Numbered from the stretch's first letter, positions 1-8,893 are shown. The stretch: 45,853 nt of DNA from Maricaulis sp. (GCF_030149515.1 NZ_JASBRI010000009.1:1-45853); one strand, 5' to 3'. Notes: generated by a model from the letters alone, not told the origin. Program-made: numbers and translations.

Positions 1-12
1 AAAGGTGACGAG

Positions 13-1461
13 ATGCTGCTGATAGACGGTGAATGGCGCGACGGCGCCGGCGCGGACTTCAACTCGGAAAACCCTGCAGACGGGTCGAGTGTCTGGAGTG
101 GCCGTGCCGCTGCGCCCGGGGACGTCGATGCCGCCTTCAAGGCCGCCCGTTCGGCCTTTCCGGCCTGGGGGCGCCGCCTCTATCCCGAGCGCGCGGCCAT
201 TGTCGAAGCCTATAAGGCCCATCTGGAAAACCACAAGAGCGATCTCGCCGAACTGATCTCGCGCGAAACCGGCAAGCCGCGCTGGGAAGGCCTGGCCGAA
301 GCGGGCGCAATGATCGGCAAGATCGAGATTTCCAGAAAGGCCTATGCCGAGCGCACCGGCGAACAGTCCGACGATACGGCTTTCGGCTATGCCGCCCTGG
401 CGCACAAGCCGCTGGGCGTGATGTTCGTGCTCGGCCCCTACAACTTCCCCGGCCATCTGCCCAACGGGCATATTGTTCCGGCCCTCCTGGCCGGCAATAC
501 GGTCGTGTTCAAACCGTCCGAACTGACGCCGGGCGTCGGCGAATTCATGGCCAGGGCCTGGCAGGCCGCCGGCCTGCCTGCGGGTGTTCTGAACCTGGTC
601 CAGGGCGCGCGCGAGACGGGCGCGGCTGCGCTCGATCATGCCGATCTCGACGGGGTCCTGTTTACCGGCTCCTGGCCGACGGGCCAGTTCATTCACAAGA
701 AGTTCGCCGGCCGCACGGGCATCCAGCTGGCGCTGGAAATGGGCGGCAACAATCCGCTGGTCGTCTGGGATGCCGGCGATGCCGAAGCGGCCGCCCGGAT
801 CGCCGTGCATTCGGCCTATATCACCGCCGGTCAGCGCTGTTCCTGCGCGCGGCGCCTGATCGTGCCCGAGGGCGATGCCGGGGAGGCCCTCCTGGCCGCG
901 ATCGACCGGATTGCCGGCCAGCTCACCATCGGGCGCTGGGACGGGGACCCCGAGCCCTTTATCGGTCCGCTGGTCTCGGCCCGGGCTGCCAGGGGGGTGC
1001 TGGCCGCCCAGGACGATCTGATCGCCAGGGGCGCCAGGGCGATCCGCAAGGCGCAGACCGTGGACGAACTGGGCGGGGCCTTCCTGCGCCCGGGCCTGAT
1101 CGACGTCACCGGTATCGATGTTCCGGACGAGGAAATCTTCGGCCCGGTCATACAGGTCACCCGTGTGGCGTCTTTCGATGCGGCGATCGCGGCGGCGAAT
1201 GACACCGCCTACGGCCTGTCGGCCGGTCTGGTGTCGGACAATGAGGAGTTGTGGGAGCGCTTCTGGGTGGAAGCCCGCGCCGGCATCGTCAACTGGAACC
1301 GGCCGACCTGCGGAGCGGCCTCGAACATGCCGTTTGGCGGGCCCGGCCAGTCCGGCAATCTGCGGCCGAGCGCCTACTATGCCGCCGATTACTGTGCCTA
1401 TCCCGTCGCCACCCAGGCCGCGAACAAGCTGGAACGCATGCCGGTCAAGGGAGTGGATTGA
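13..1461 (+). CDS. astD: N-succinylglutamate 5-semialdehyde dehydrogenase
   Basis: Oxidises N-succinylglutamate semialdehyde to N-succinylglutamate with NAD+, the fourth step of the AST route that degrades arginine to glutamate and succinate in the cytoplasm. At 482 aa it is the usual length for the family. The aldehyde dehydrogenase core is clear: the general-base Glu lies in LALEMGG (E242), the catalytic Cys in GQRCSC (C276), and the NAD-binding FTGS motif is near residue 218. The ATG follows an AAAGGTGACGAG ribosome site at bases 1-12. The stop codon overlaps the astB start by one base (TGATG), so the two are translationally coupled. The other ast genes presumably lie upstream, outside the window. 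Confidence 0.95.
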   Translation: MLLIDGEWRDGAGADFNSENPADGSSVWSGRAAAPGDVDAAFKAARSAFPAWGRRLYPERAAIVEAYKAHLENHKSDLAELISRETGKPRWEGLAEAGAMIGKIEISRKAYAERTGEQSDDTAFGYAALAHKPLGVMFVLGPYNFPGHLPNGHIVPALLAGNTVVFKPSELTPGVGEFMARAWQAAGLPAGVLNLVQGARETGAAALDHADLDGVLFTGSWPTGQFIHKKFAGRTGIQLALEMGGNNPLVVWDAGDAEAAARIAVHSAYITAGQRCSCARRLIVPEGDAGEALLAAIDRIAGQLTIGRWDGDPEPFIGPLVSARAARGVLAAQDDLIARGARAIRKAQTVDELGGAFLRPGLIDVTGIDVPDEEIFGPVIQVTRVASFDAAIAAANDTAYGLSAGLVSDNEELWERFWVEARAGIVNWNRPTCGAASNMPFGGPGQSGNLRPSAYYAADYCAYPVATQAANKLERMPVKGVD

Positions 1462-2804
1462 TGTCGCGGGCAGTGGAAGCGAATTTCGACGGCCTGGTCG
1501 GCCCGACGCACAATTATGGCGGCCTGTCCGAGGGTAATCTGGCCAGTGCGCGCAATGAGGGTCTGACATCGTCGCCGCGCGCCGGCGTTCTCGAGGGCCT
1601 GGCCAAGATGAAGCGCCTGGCCGATAGCGGCCTGGTCCAGGGCCTCATTCCGCCGCATGAACGCCCCTATCTGCCGCTGCTGCGCCAGGCCGGGTTTTCC
1701 GGGTCCGACGAGGCCGTGATCGAGGCGGCCTGGAAGACGGCGCCGGGTCTCTTGCGCAAGACCTCCTCGGCCTCGCCGATGTGGGCGGCCAACGCCGCCA
1801 CCGTGTCGCCCTCGGCCGACACCGCGGACAGACGCCTGCATTTCACGCCGGCCAATCTCCTGACCACGCTGCACCGGTCCATCGAGGGACGGCAGACACG
1901 CCGCGCCCTGCAATGGGCCTTCCCGGACCGGCAGCGGTTCGAGGTCCATGACGTTTTGCCCATGCAGCCGGACTTTGCCGATGAGGGCGCCGCCAATCAT
2001 GTCCGCCTGTGTGCCGAACAGGGCGGGCCCGGTGTCGAGATCTTTGTCTATGGCCGTGAGGCCGGCGAGGCCTGGAGCGGAAAATTCCCGGCCCGCCAGA
2101 CCCTGGAAGCCTGCCAGGCCGTGGCGCGCGCGCACGGGCTGGATCCGGCCCGCACCGTCTTCATCCGGCAGTCCGAAGCGGCGATCGAGGCCGGCGCCTT
2201 CCACAATGACGTGGTCTGTGTGGGTACGCGCACCACACTTTTCTTCCACGAGAAGGCCTTCGCCAATCGCCAGGGCGCGCTGGACGCGATCCGCCGTGTG
2301 GCCGACGGGCTGTTCGAGCCGGACTTCGTGGAAGTGCCCGAGGCCGAGGTGGCGATCGGCGATGCCATCACCAGCTATCTATTCAATTCGCAATTGCTGG
2401 AATGGCCCGGCGAGGACCGCCTGGTACTTGTTGCGCCGGCGGAGACCGAGGAGACGGCGAGCACGCGGGCCTATTGCGCCGCCATGACGGCGGGCAACGG
2501 GCCGATCGGCCGGGTCGAGTTCGTCGATGTGCGCCAATCCATGCGCAATGGCGGCGGACCCGCCTGTCTGCGTCTGCGTGTCGTGCTGACCGAGGCGGAA
2601 CGGGCTGCCGTCTCGCCGAACGCGCTGATGACGGATGCGCTCTATGCCCGGCTTGTTGAGTGGGCGCAGCGTCACTATCGCGAGAGCCTGGCACCCAACG
2701 ATCTGGCGGACCCCGCGCTCCTGCGCGAGTCACGCGAAGCGCTCGATGCCCTGACGCAGATTCTTGGCCTGGGGCCGGATTTCTACCCGTTCCAGCGCGG
2801 ATGA
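1461..2804 (+). CDS. astB: N-succinylarginine dihydrolase
   Basis: Hydrolyses N2-succinylarginine to succinylornithine, two ammonia and CO2, the second AST step. The 447-aa product matches the length of the E. coli enzyme. Motifs fit the family: the N-terminal FDGLVGPTHNYGGLS, the DEGAANH segment around E175, FHNDVV with catalytic H248, and NGGGPACLRLRV with catalytic C369. The start at 1461 overlaps the astD stop and matches the conserved N-terminus; the reading frame stays open further upstream, but that part only shadows astD. Last gene of the operon: it is followed at once by a perfect 13-bp inverted repeat. Confidence 0.95.
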   Translation: MSRAVEANFDGLVGPTHNYGGLSEGNLASARNEGLTSSPRAGVLEGLAKMKRLADSGLVQGLIPPHERPYLPLLRQAGFSGSDEAVIEAAWKTAPGLLRKTSSASPMWAANAATVSPSADTADRRLHFTPANLLTTLHRSIEGRQTRRALQWAFPDRQRFEVHDVLPMQPDFADEGAANHVRLCAEQGGPGVEIFVYGREAGEAWSGKFPARQTLEACQAVARAHGLDPARTVFIRQSEAAIEAGAFHNDVVCVGTRTTLFFHEKAFANRQGALDAIRRVADGLFEPDFVEVPEAEVAIGDAITSYLFNSQLLEWPGEDRLVLVAPAETEETASTRAYCAAMTAGNGPIGRVEFVDVRQSMRNGGGPACLRLRVVLTEAERAAVSPNALMTDALYARLVEWAQRHYRESLAPNDLADPALLRESREALDALTQILGLGPDFYPFQRG

Positions 2805-2827
2805 GAGCCCGGTAACCAGGATTCCGG

Positions 2828-2856
2828 CCGGTTTGGATAGGCTCTATCCAAACCGG
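2828..2856. terminator. perfect 13-bp stem-loop after astB
   Basis: CCGGTTTGGATAG and CTATCCAAACCGG form a perfect 13-bp inverted repeat around a GCT loop, 24 bases after the astB stop. It is followed by GGAAAATC rather than a T-tract. It could therefore be a Rho-independent-like end of the ast transcript, an RNA processing site, or an operator for the receiver gene that starts 48 bases downstream. Confidence 0.5.
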
Positions 2857-2903
2857 AAAATCATGATAGTTTGCGCGCTTCAATTCGTCGGGGGAGAGAC
2901 CAA

Positions 2904-3347
2904 TTGAGCGAAGGTCAGCGCGTTTTTGTTATTCTGGTCGATGACGATCCGGACGAACATTTCCTGTTCCGGGCCGACCTGGAAGACGCCGGCGTGCGTT
3001 TCGAATTCGAAGCGTTTACGCGGCCGGAAGACGCACTCGCTCATCTCAAATCGGGTCCGGGACGCCCGGTCCTCATCTTCACCGATCTCTCGCTGGCCGG
3101 GAGCGACGCCGTCGAATTCATCCGCGACGTCCAGCCCTTTCTCGGCGGTGGCGCGGTGGGCGTCTATTCCGGAGCCCGCAATCCGGAAAAGGAAGCCAAG
3201 TGCCGCGATGCCGGCTCCAGCTTCTATATCGTCAAGCCGGTGACGCGCGACGTGTTCGAGAAGACGGTTGCCGGCCTGGGCTCGATGGCACTCGTCGAGG
3301 CCGAAGGCGAATTGCGCCTGGTCAGCACCGACAGCGAAGCGGCGTAG
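2904..3347 (+). CDS. stand-alone receiver-domain response regulator
   Basis: A 147-aa CheY-like receiver with no output domain. The acidic cluster VDDD is at residues 12-15, the phosphoacceptor Asp in FTDLSL at D61 and the conserved Lys in IVKP at K111, so it should be phosphorylatable. A TTG at 2904 is preferred as start because GGGGGAGAG lies 5-6 bases upstream. A TTG at 2871 would add 11 residues that look non-coding. No kinase is adjacent and the gene ends 9 bases from the convergent phhA. It may act as a single-domain relay or output protein; its partner cannot be told from this window. Confidence 0.8.
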   Translation: MSEGQRVFVILVDDDPDEHFLFRADLEDAGVRFEFEAFTRPEDALAHLKSGPGRPVLIFTDLSLAGSDAVEFIRDVQPFLGGGAVGVYSGARNPEKEAKCRDAGSSFYIVKPVTRDVFEKTVAGLGSMALVEAEGELRLVSTDSEAA

Positions 3348-3356
3348 ATTTCTGTC

Positions 3357-4238
3357 CTATACCGCCTCCGCATGCGCCGTCAGGCCGCCTGCCTTGGCGT
3401 ATTCCTGGGTGCCGCGGGTATAGACTTTGTCGCCCTCAATGACGTCGGAGGGTTTGAGTTCGCTCATGCCCGGCAGTTTCTCGTAGATCGGGGCAAAGTC
3501 GCGATAGGTCGCTTCCATCAGTTCATCATAGCTGTCGATGACGAAATAGGTCTGCTGGAAATCGTCATAGCGGTAGTCCGTACGCATGATGCGTTCCAGG
3601 TCGAAATGGATCCGGTTGGGTGAACGCGCTTCCAGGCAGAACACGGACTCCGCGCTGGAAGAGACGATGCCCGCACCGTAGATGCGCCGGCCCTCCGGCG
3701 TGTTGATCAGGCCGAACTCGACCGTATACCAGTACAGCCGCGCCATGTGCTTGATGGCGTCGAATTGCAGCGAACGCAGCCCGCCCTTGCCATAGGCCTC
3801 CATATAGTCGGCGAAGACCGGCTGGGTGAGCAGGGGCACATGGCCGAACACGTCGTGGAAGATGTCCGGCTCGGGCAGATAGTCCAGCTTTTCCCCGTCG
3901 CGGATGAAACGGCCGGAGACGAAGCGGCGATTGGCCAGGTGGTCGTAGAAATCCTTCTCCGGGATCAGGCCGGGCACGGTGACCACGGTCCAGCCGGTCA
4001 GCTTTTCCAGTTTCTCGTTGACGCGGCGGAAATCGGGAATGCCGCCCTCATTGAGATTGAGCAACTCCAGGCCTTTGAAATGCTCCGGTGCCGCGCGGCC
4101 CTTGAGCACTTTCATCTGGCGATCGTATAGCGTGTTCCAGATCTCGTGTTCCTCGCGCGAATAGCGCTCCCACTTCTGGTCGATGGTAAAGTCGGCGGCG
4201 GGGGTCTGTTCCGCCACAATCGGGTCATTGACGGGCAT
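3357..4238 (-). CDS. phhA: phenylalanine-4-hydroxylase
   Basis: Non-haem iron, tetrahydropterin-dependent monooxygenase that converts phenylalanine to tyrosine, the entry to aromatic amino acid catabolism. The 293-aa bacterial form has only the catalytic domain. The iron ligands are visible: PDIFHDVFGHVPLL gives H128 and H133, and YWYTVEFGL gives E174. The ORF lies alone on the minus strand between the receiver gene and the crystallin gene. Its upstream DNA holds an ATTTG-N4-CAAAT palindrome that could be the operator for an Lrp/AsnC-type regulator, a common arrangement for this gene but not proven here. Confidence 0.95.
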   Translation of the reverse strand: MPVNDPIVAEQTPAADFTIDQKWERYSREEHEIWNTLYDRQMKVLKGRAAPEHFKGLELLNLNEGGIPDFRRVNEKLEKLTGWTVVTVPGLIPEKDFYDHLANRRFVSGRFIRDGEKLDYLPEPDIFHDVFGHVPLLTQPVFADYMEAYGKGGLRSLQFDAIKHMARLYWYTVEFGLINTPEGRRIYGAGIVSSSAESVFCLEARSPNRIHFDLERIMRTDYRYDDFQQTYFVIDSYDELMEATYRDFAPIYEKLPGMSELKPSDVIEGDKVYTRGTQEYAKAGGLTAHAEAV

Positions 4239-4267
4239 GATACGGAGTCCGGCAGCTGGATAGTTTC

Positions 4268-4281
4268 ATTTGTAACCAAAT
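4268..4281. promoter_or_regulatory. inverted repeat upstream of phhA, candidate operator
   Basis: ATTTG-TAAC-CAAAT is a perfect palindrome 30-43 bases upstream of the phhA start codon, inside an AT-rich patch of otherwise GC-rich DNA. Position and symmetry suit a regulator-binding site overlapping the promoter. Identity of the regulator is inference. Confidence 0.4.
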
Positions 4282-4340
4282 ATACGCCCGTTCGCGGCCG
4301 CACCCAAGGGGTGTTGGCGGTAAAATCTGACGTGAAGACG

Positions 4341-4373
4341 TAAAACGCCGCCCCGATCGTGCGGGGCGGCGTT
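4341..4373 (-). terminator. Rho-independent terminator of the crystallin gene
   Basis: Read on the minus strand, AACGCCGCCCC pairs perfectly with GGGGCGGCGTT (11 bp, 8-base loop) and is followed by TTTACG. It starts 25 bases after the stop codon of the gene at 4398-5585. Confidence 0.75.
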
Positions 4374-4397
4374 GGCATGTGCGTCAACCGTGCGCGA

Positions 4398-5585
4398 TCA
4401 ATCGGTGCAGAGCACGTTCACAATCGGTTCGCACTGGCCGCCGCGGCAGGCCTCATTCTCGCCCAGATACCAGGTGCGCGCACGGCTGTAGCGGTCGACC
4501 TCGTAGAATTCGGCGCGGCGCAGTCCTGCCGAACGGCAGATCGCATCGGCCGTTTCCTGGTCGCAGCGCCGGCCATAACCGCCCAGGCAGCGGTCTACGG
4601 CATAGCCGCGGATTTCCGGGCGCGGGAAGAAGACGGCATCGACACCGCGCACCCCGCCGGTCACATCCGGACGATAGCCGCCGGGATAGCCCGGACCGCC
4701 CGGTCCGCCCCAATGATCGTCGATGCGGCGCAGGGAGGTGACCTCGTTGCGCAGGCCCAACTGGCCCAGATCGCGGATCTCGCCTTCAACACGCTGGCAG
4801 CGCCCGCCCAGATGATCGTCTTCGCAGATCACCCAGATCTCGCCGCGGGCGACGATCAGGCTGTCGGCACGGTCGTTGAAGCCCAGCGCTTCGAGATTGG
4901 CCACGTCGTGCGTGACATCGACACGCTGGCCGCTGAAACCGGGTCCGTCATAGAGAAAGACGCCCGAACGCGGCCGGTCAGGGCCGCCGCCGGGCCGGCC
5001 GGGACGAGCCCCGAAATCCGGTTCGACCGAGGAAATCTCGCCCGCCATGCCGCCGCCGATCGAGGGGATGTCGCCGCTGATCTCCATGCAGGCCCCCCCG
5101 AAATCGGCATGCTGACAGGCGCGCCAGTTGCGCCGGCCATTGTGCCGGACCGAACGGGCCATATCGTTGAAGCCGACGCTTTGCAGATTGGGCGTGGTCT
5201 CGGTCAGCGTCACCGAACGGCCGGTATAGTTCGGGCCGGAGTAAAGCGTGATGCCCGGCCCGCCCGGACCGTATCCGGCGGGACGCAGCGAGGTGATCTG
5301 GTTGTTCATCCGGCCCAGGGAACGGGCATCGCCGGAATGGACCTCGCAGGTGCCGTTGAAATCGTCGTGCTGGCAGACTTCCCACTGGCCCGATACGACG
5401 CGCAGCGAGGAGGCGCGGTCATTGAAACGCATCGCGCTGAGATTATTGACCTGACCCGTGACGCGGACCTGCTGGCCGGTGAAATTGGGCCCGTCATACA
5501 GGATGATCTCCTGGGCCGCGGCCGAGGCTGAAAAACAGCCACCGGCCAGAGCCAGCGCTCCGATTGCGGCAGTGCGGATGGACAT
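4398..5585 (-). CDS. secreted beta/gamma-crystallin repeat protein
   Basis: A 395-aa exported protein with a signal peptide (residues 1-24, ending SASAAA). It has three consecutive beta/gamma-crystallin-like modules at about 27-101, 112-188 and 209-286. Each begins with LYxGPxxxG and carries a FND(R/M)A(S/D)S segment and a Cys pair spaced like CxxxxxxxxC (C71/C80, C157/C166, C254/C263). Gly/Pro-rich linkers join the modules. The C-terminal region (about 290-395) is different and Cys-rich, with a CRG..CEPIVNVLCTD end. Such modules often bind calcium or stabilise extracellular proteins; that is family knowledge, not shown here. A GGGAGAG ribosome site precedes the ATG, and a terminator follows. 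Confidence 0.8.
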   Translation of the reverse strand: MSIRTAAIGALALAGGCFSASAAAQEIILYDGPNFTGQQVRVTGQVNNLSAMRFNDRASSLRVVSGQWEVCQHDDFNGTCEVHSGDARSLGRMNNQITSLRPAGYGPGGPGITLYSGPNYTGRSVTLTETTPNLQSVGFNDMARSVRHNGRRNWRACQHADFGGACMEISGDIPSIGGGMAGEISSVEPDFGARPGRPGGGPDRPRSGVFLYDGPGFSGQRVDVTHDVANLEALGFNDRADSLIVARGEIWVICEDDHLGGRCQRVEGEIRDLGQLGLRNEVTSLRRIDDHWGGPGGPGYPGGYRPDVTGGVRGVDAVFFPRPEIRGYAVDRCLGGYGRRCDQETADAICRSAGLRRAEFYEVDRYSRARTWYLGENEACRGGQCEPIVNVLCTD

Positions 5586-5646
5586 GTGCGTTCTCTCCCT
5601 CGTGAACCGGCTATGTCGTAAATCCCAGCCCTAACGCATGCCAGGT

Positions 5647-5670
5647 GAACCCGCGTAGAGCGGCGGGTTC
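5647..5670. other. 8-bp stem-loop between AsmA and crystallin genes
   Basis: GAACCCGC and GCGGGTTC form a perfect inverted repeat around an 8-base loop, with no T-tract. It lies 39 bases past the AsmA-gene stop on the minus strand and 62 bases upstream of the crystallin gene. It may end the AsmA transcript; the evidence is only the symmetry. Confidence 0.3.
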
Positions 5671-5708
5671 ATCGGCGGTTCATGGGGCCGGCTGTGTGGC
5701 GCGGGCGC

Positions 5709-7838
5709 TCAACCCCGGTTGGGGTCGCCGCCGTCCTCGCTGTCCTGTGTCTGCGATCGCGACCGGCTCTGGTTGAGCAGGCCGCGCAACAATTGCTCGG
5801 CGGGATCGGCCTCTTCCTCGGTGGCCTCGTCCCCGCCCTCCTGCCGTGAGGGCTGGCCCAGTCCGATGGCATCCATCAGCGAATTGCGCACCACGTCTTC
5901 CGGTGATTGCGACCGGTCGCCGCCCAGCGCATTGCTCAGCGCGCCGCGCACCAGGGCCTGGGCGACGGCTTCGGTATCGACACCATAGCGCACCGAATTG
6001 AACCCGCCCTGGAAGCGGATGGGCACCACGACGCCGCGCAGATCGGTAGTGCCACCCTGACCCTCGATCGTCGCCACGGCGCGCGGGCGCAGGCGGTAGT
6101 CCAGGGTCTGCTCGGCGAGGTCGACCCAGCCCGTGCCTTCCAGCCGCAGCAGCGGGGAGAGCATCAGGAGATCCTGATTGGTCACGCGGCCGTCGACGAT
6201 GTTGAACGTGCCGCCCAGACTGGTGAAGTCCGTGGTCTGGGTCTCGCCCACACTGGCGCGTTCGCTGTCGCTCTCGCTGGTATCGGTCTCGCCCTGTGTG
6301 CCGCCGGACTGACGGCTGTCCAGAAAGCCGGACACATTACGGATGGTCTGGGCGATATTGATGCCGACAATGGCGCCGTCGGCGAAGTTGAAATTCCCGC
6401 TACCGTCCAGCGAGCGCATGATCGCCGCCTGGCTGGCGCCGCTGGCGGTGAAATTCAGCCCCATCGTGCCGGTCCCGGCGAGGCGTTCGAATCCGGCTGC
6501 CGCCTCAAGGAAGGGCAGGGCGTCCAGACCCGACAGGCTGGCCTGCAGCGAATAGCTGGGCGTGGCCGAACGGGCATTGGCCACCACGGTGACATTGCCC
6601 TGGCCCTCGTAAAGCGTGAATCGCTGCAGCGTTGCGGTCAGGCGGGCATTCTCGATCAGCACGTTGAGCGCGGCATCGGTGACGGTGATGTCGCGGAATT
6701 GCAGCGTGCCGACGGCGAGGTCGAGATTGGCGTCGACAATGCCCAGGCCGGCCAGGTCGATCGGCGCCTCGCTCCAGGGCGGAACGCCGCCACCGCCGCC
6801 GGCGGGCTGGCCGGCCGGTTCGGGCAGATAGGGCGTGACATCCAGTGCGGGCAGGTCGAGCCGGCCGGTCAGGCGCGGCCGCGCGCCGCCGAGTGTGGCG
6901 GTGAGATTGCCCGACCCGGCGATATCGTCCAGCCGGATCGATTGCGCGGTCAGCGACAGCCGGTCGGGACGTCCGGCGATCTGCCCGCGGGCGCTGAACC
7001 GGCGCAATCGATCGCCCGGCGGCAAGTCGGCCCCGGCGAAGGCGGCCAGGGCGCGGATCGAGGGAATGTCGGCCGAGAAGCCGCCGGCAAGCTCAATGCC
7101 TTCGGACGCGGGAACCTCCCCGTCGAAACGTACATCCAGAAGATTGCCGCCCAGCGACAGCGCCAGCGGCGTGGCCCGGCCCTCGAAGAAGTCGCGGACG
7201 GAGCCGAGCTCGGCATTGAAACTCATCGCCTCGCCATCGGCGGACAACGTGCCGTCGATCATGGTGCGTTCGTCCAGCGAGGGTAACTGCACTGCGACGT
7301 CGAGGCCGGTGATGCTGCGCGTCCGGGTGCCGTCGGAATAATGGATGGCGGCGTTCTCGATACGGACATCCCCGAAACTCGCCTCGATCGGCAGGGCGCC
7401 CGGCCGTCGCACGAAACCGGTGCCGGAGGAAGCGGGCGCTGCGGCGGTCCCGTCCGAGGCGAAGGTCCAGTTATTGGCGCCGCCGCGCTGTTCCAGCCGG
7501 ATCGTGGGTTCGACCAGGACAAATTCGGTGATCTCCACCCGCCGCGAAAGCAGCGGGATCAGCCGTACGCCGACCCGCATCTCCGTCATTTCGGCGAAGG
7601 GTTCGGCGCCGAAACCCTCGGCATTGGCGATGGCCACGTCGCTGGCGCGCACTTCCACCCGCGGCAGGAGTGTGAGGCGCACATCGCCGGCCAGCGACAC
7701 CTCGCGGCTCAGCGCGTCGCTGGCGGCCGTCTCCACGCGGTCGCGATAGGCGGAGGCGGGGATCACGGCCGGCAGCAGGAAGGCCGCCCCCGCAACAATG
7801 ACGACGAGAAGGATCAGACCGGTACCAAGGCGTTTCAT
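5709..7838 (-). CDS. AsmA family envelope protein
   Basis: A 709-aa protein with one N-terminal membrane span (about residues 3-24) followed by a long periplasmic region rich in beta-strand. The N-terminal pattern SREVSLAGDVRLTLLPRVEV and the later LDYRLRPRA segment are typical of AsmA proteins. These are bridge-like proteins of the inner membrane implicated in lipid traffic to, or homeostasis of, the outer membrane. ATG at 7838 is chosen because GGGAG precedes it; the frame is open 33 bases further upstream. The C-terminus is a hydrophilic tail rich in Glu, Gln, Ser and Arg. It is divergent from the M48 protease gene, which also serves the envelope. Confidence 0.85.
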   Translation of the reverse strand: MKRLGTGLILLVVIVAGAAFLLPAVIPASAYRDRVETAASDALSREVSLAGDVRLTLLPRVEVRASDVAIANAEGFGAEPFAEMTEMRVGVRLIPLLSRRVEITEFVLVEPTIRLEQRGGANNWTFASDGTAAAPASSGTGFVRRPGALPIEASFGDVRIENAAIHYSDGTRTRSITGLDVAVQLPSLDERTMIDGTLSADGEAMSFNAELGSVRDFFEGRATPLALSLGGNLLDVRFDGEVPASEGIELAGGFSADIPSIRALAAFAGADLPPGDRLRRFSARGQIAGRPDRLSLTAQSIRLDDIAGSGNLTATLGGARPRLTGRLDLPALDVTPYLPEPAGQPAGGGGGVPPWSEAPIDLAGLGIVDANLDLAVGTLQFRDITVTDAALNVLIENARLTATLQRFTLYEGQGNVTVVANARSATPSYSLQASLSGLDALPFLEAAAGFERLAGTGTMGLNFTASGASQAAIMRSLDGSGNFNFADGAIVGINIAQTIRNVSGFLDSRQSGGTQGETDTSESDSERASVGETQTTDFTSLGGTFNIVDGRVTNQDLLMLSPLLRLEGTGWVDLAEQTLDYRLRPRAVATIEGQGGTTDLRGVVVPIRFQGGFNSVRYGVDTEAVAQALVRGALSNALGGDRSQSPEDVVRNSLMDAIGLGQPSRQEGGDEATEEEADPAEQLLRGLLNQSRSRSQTQDSEDGGDPNRG

Positions 7839-7968
7839 GCAGGCTAGCTCCCATCCGGGTTGACGACGCACGTTAACAGCGGCTTTTGTCGCTTTCTTGG
7901 CGAGACGCGCGCATTCTTCTGGGCTATTCTAACGGAGATTGTGTCGGAAAACCAAAGGGGAAGCTGGT

Positions 7969-8769
7969 ATGCCGGACAAGTCCTCCATGTCCTTGATGCG
8001 TCGGCGTGAACTGATTATCGGCCTGGCCGCAGGCACGGTCCTGCCCTTCGTGCCGGGCTGTGCCGACAATCCCGCCCTGGGGCGTTCCCAATTGATGCTG
8101 ATCTCCGACGGTCAGCTGGCCCAGCTCTCCGACCAGGCCTGGCAGGACAGCCTGCAGCGCGAACGCGTGCTGCGCGATCCCGCCTATACCCGCCGTCTCC
8201 AGCGCGTCGGCGAACGCGTCGTGCAGGCCTCCGGCCAGACGCATCACAACTGGGAATTCGTCGTCTTCGATTCGGACACGGTGAATGCCTGGGTGCTGCC
8301 CAACGGCAAGGTGGGTTTCTACAAGGGCATTCTCGACATCATGGCCACCGACGACCATCTCGCCACGGTGATGGGTCACGAGGTCGGCCATGTCGCCGGG
8401 CGTCATTCCGCCGAGCGCGCCAGCCAGCAGATGGCGGCCCAGATGGGAGTCTCCCTCCTGGCCAGCGCCATCGGCTCGTCCAACAGCCAGTATGCGCAAT
8501 ACTCCAACGATATCGGCGCCGCCCTGGGCATGGGTGTGACCTACGGCATCATCCTGCCCTATTCGCGCGAGCACGAATACGAGGCCGACCGGCTTGGCGT
8601 CGACTATATGGCCGGCTCGGGCTACGACCCGCGCCAGGCGGTGGATTTCTGGATCGCCATGTCGACCATGAACGAGCACCATGTGGCCGAATTCGCCTCC
8701 ACCCACCCCTCCGACGAAAGCCGCATCGCCGAGATGCGGCGCCATATCCAGGCGCGGGGCTATGCCTGA
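7969..8769 (+). CDS. M48 family metalloprotease, probable lipoprotein
   Basis: A 266-aa zinc peptidase of the M48 family (BepA/LoiP-like periplasmic proteases that survey outer-membrane proteins). The zinc site is HEVGH (H137, E138, H141) with the third ligand in EHEYEADRLG (E205). The N-terminus has a twin-arginine-like RRREL, then a hydrophobic stretch ending in FVPG-C31, which resembles a lipobox, so the protein is probably exported and lipidated. ATG at 7969 follows AAAGGGGAAG; the frame is open from 7939 by a weaker TTG. A strong stem-loop follows the gene. Confidence 0.88.
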   Translation: MPDKSSMSLMRRRELIIGLAAGTVLPFVPGCADNPALGRSQLMLISDGQLAQLSDQAWQDSLQRERVLRDPAYTRRLQRVGERVVQASGQTHHNWEFVVFDSDTVNAWVLPNGKVGFYKGILDIMATDDHLATVMGHEVGHVAGRHSAERASQQMAAQMGVSLLASAIGSSNSQYAQYSNDIGAALGMGVTYGIILPYSREHEYEADRLGVDYMAGSGYDPRQAVDFWIAMSTMNEHHVAEFASTHPSDESRIAEMRRHIQARGYA

Positions 8770-8778
8770 GCCCGGCCC

Positions 8779-8804
8779 GCAGGCAGGCCGGCCGACCTGC
8801 CTGC
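8779..8804 (+). terminator. stem-loop after the M48 protease gene
   Basis: GCAGGCAGG and CCTGCCTGC form a perfect 9-bp stem around an 8-base loop, 10 bases after the stop codon. No T-tract follows (AAAAGCCC), so termination efficiency is uncertain. Confidence 0.45.
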
Positions 8805-8825
8805 AAAAGCCCTGACAAGCCTGTT

Positions 8826-8844
8826 GCCAGTGAGCGGCACTGGC
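8826..8844. promoter_or_regulatory. 7-bp inverted repeat in the tRNA-His promoter region
   Basis: GCCAGTG-AGCGG-CACTGGC is a perfect inverted repeat 50 bases upstream of tRNA-His. It overlaps a plausible promoter: TTGCCA (8825-8830), 16 bases, then CTAGTT. It could be an operator or merely a second terminator for the protease gene. Confidence 0.3.
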
Positions 8845-8893
8845 GCTAGTTTCCCGCGCCTCACGCCCCGGTTCACCGGGCCGCGCGACGCGT

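Noticed and set aside
4359..5531. 390-aa open frame antisense to the crystallin gene
   Set aside because: The minus strand has a signal peptide, three matching modules, a ribosome site and a terminator; the plus frame has none.
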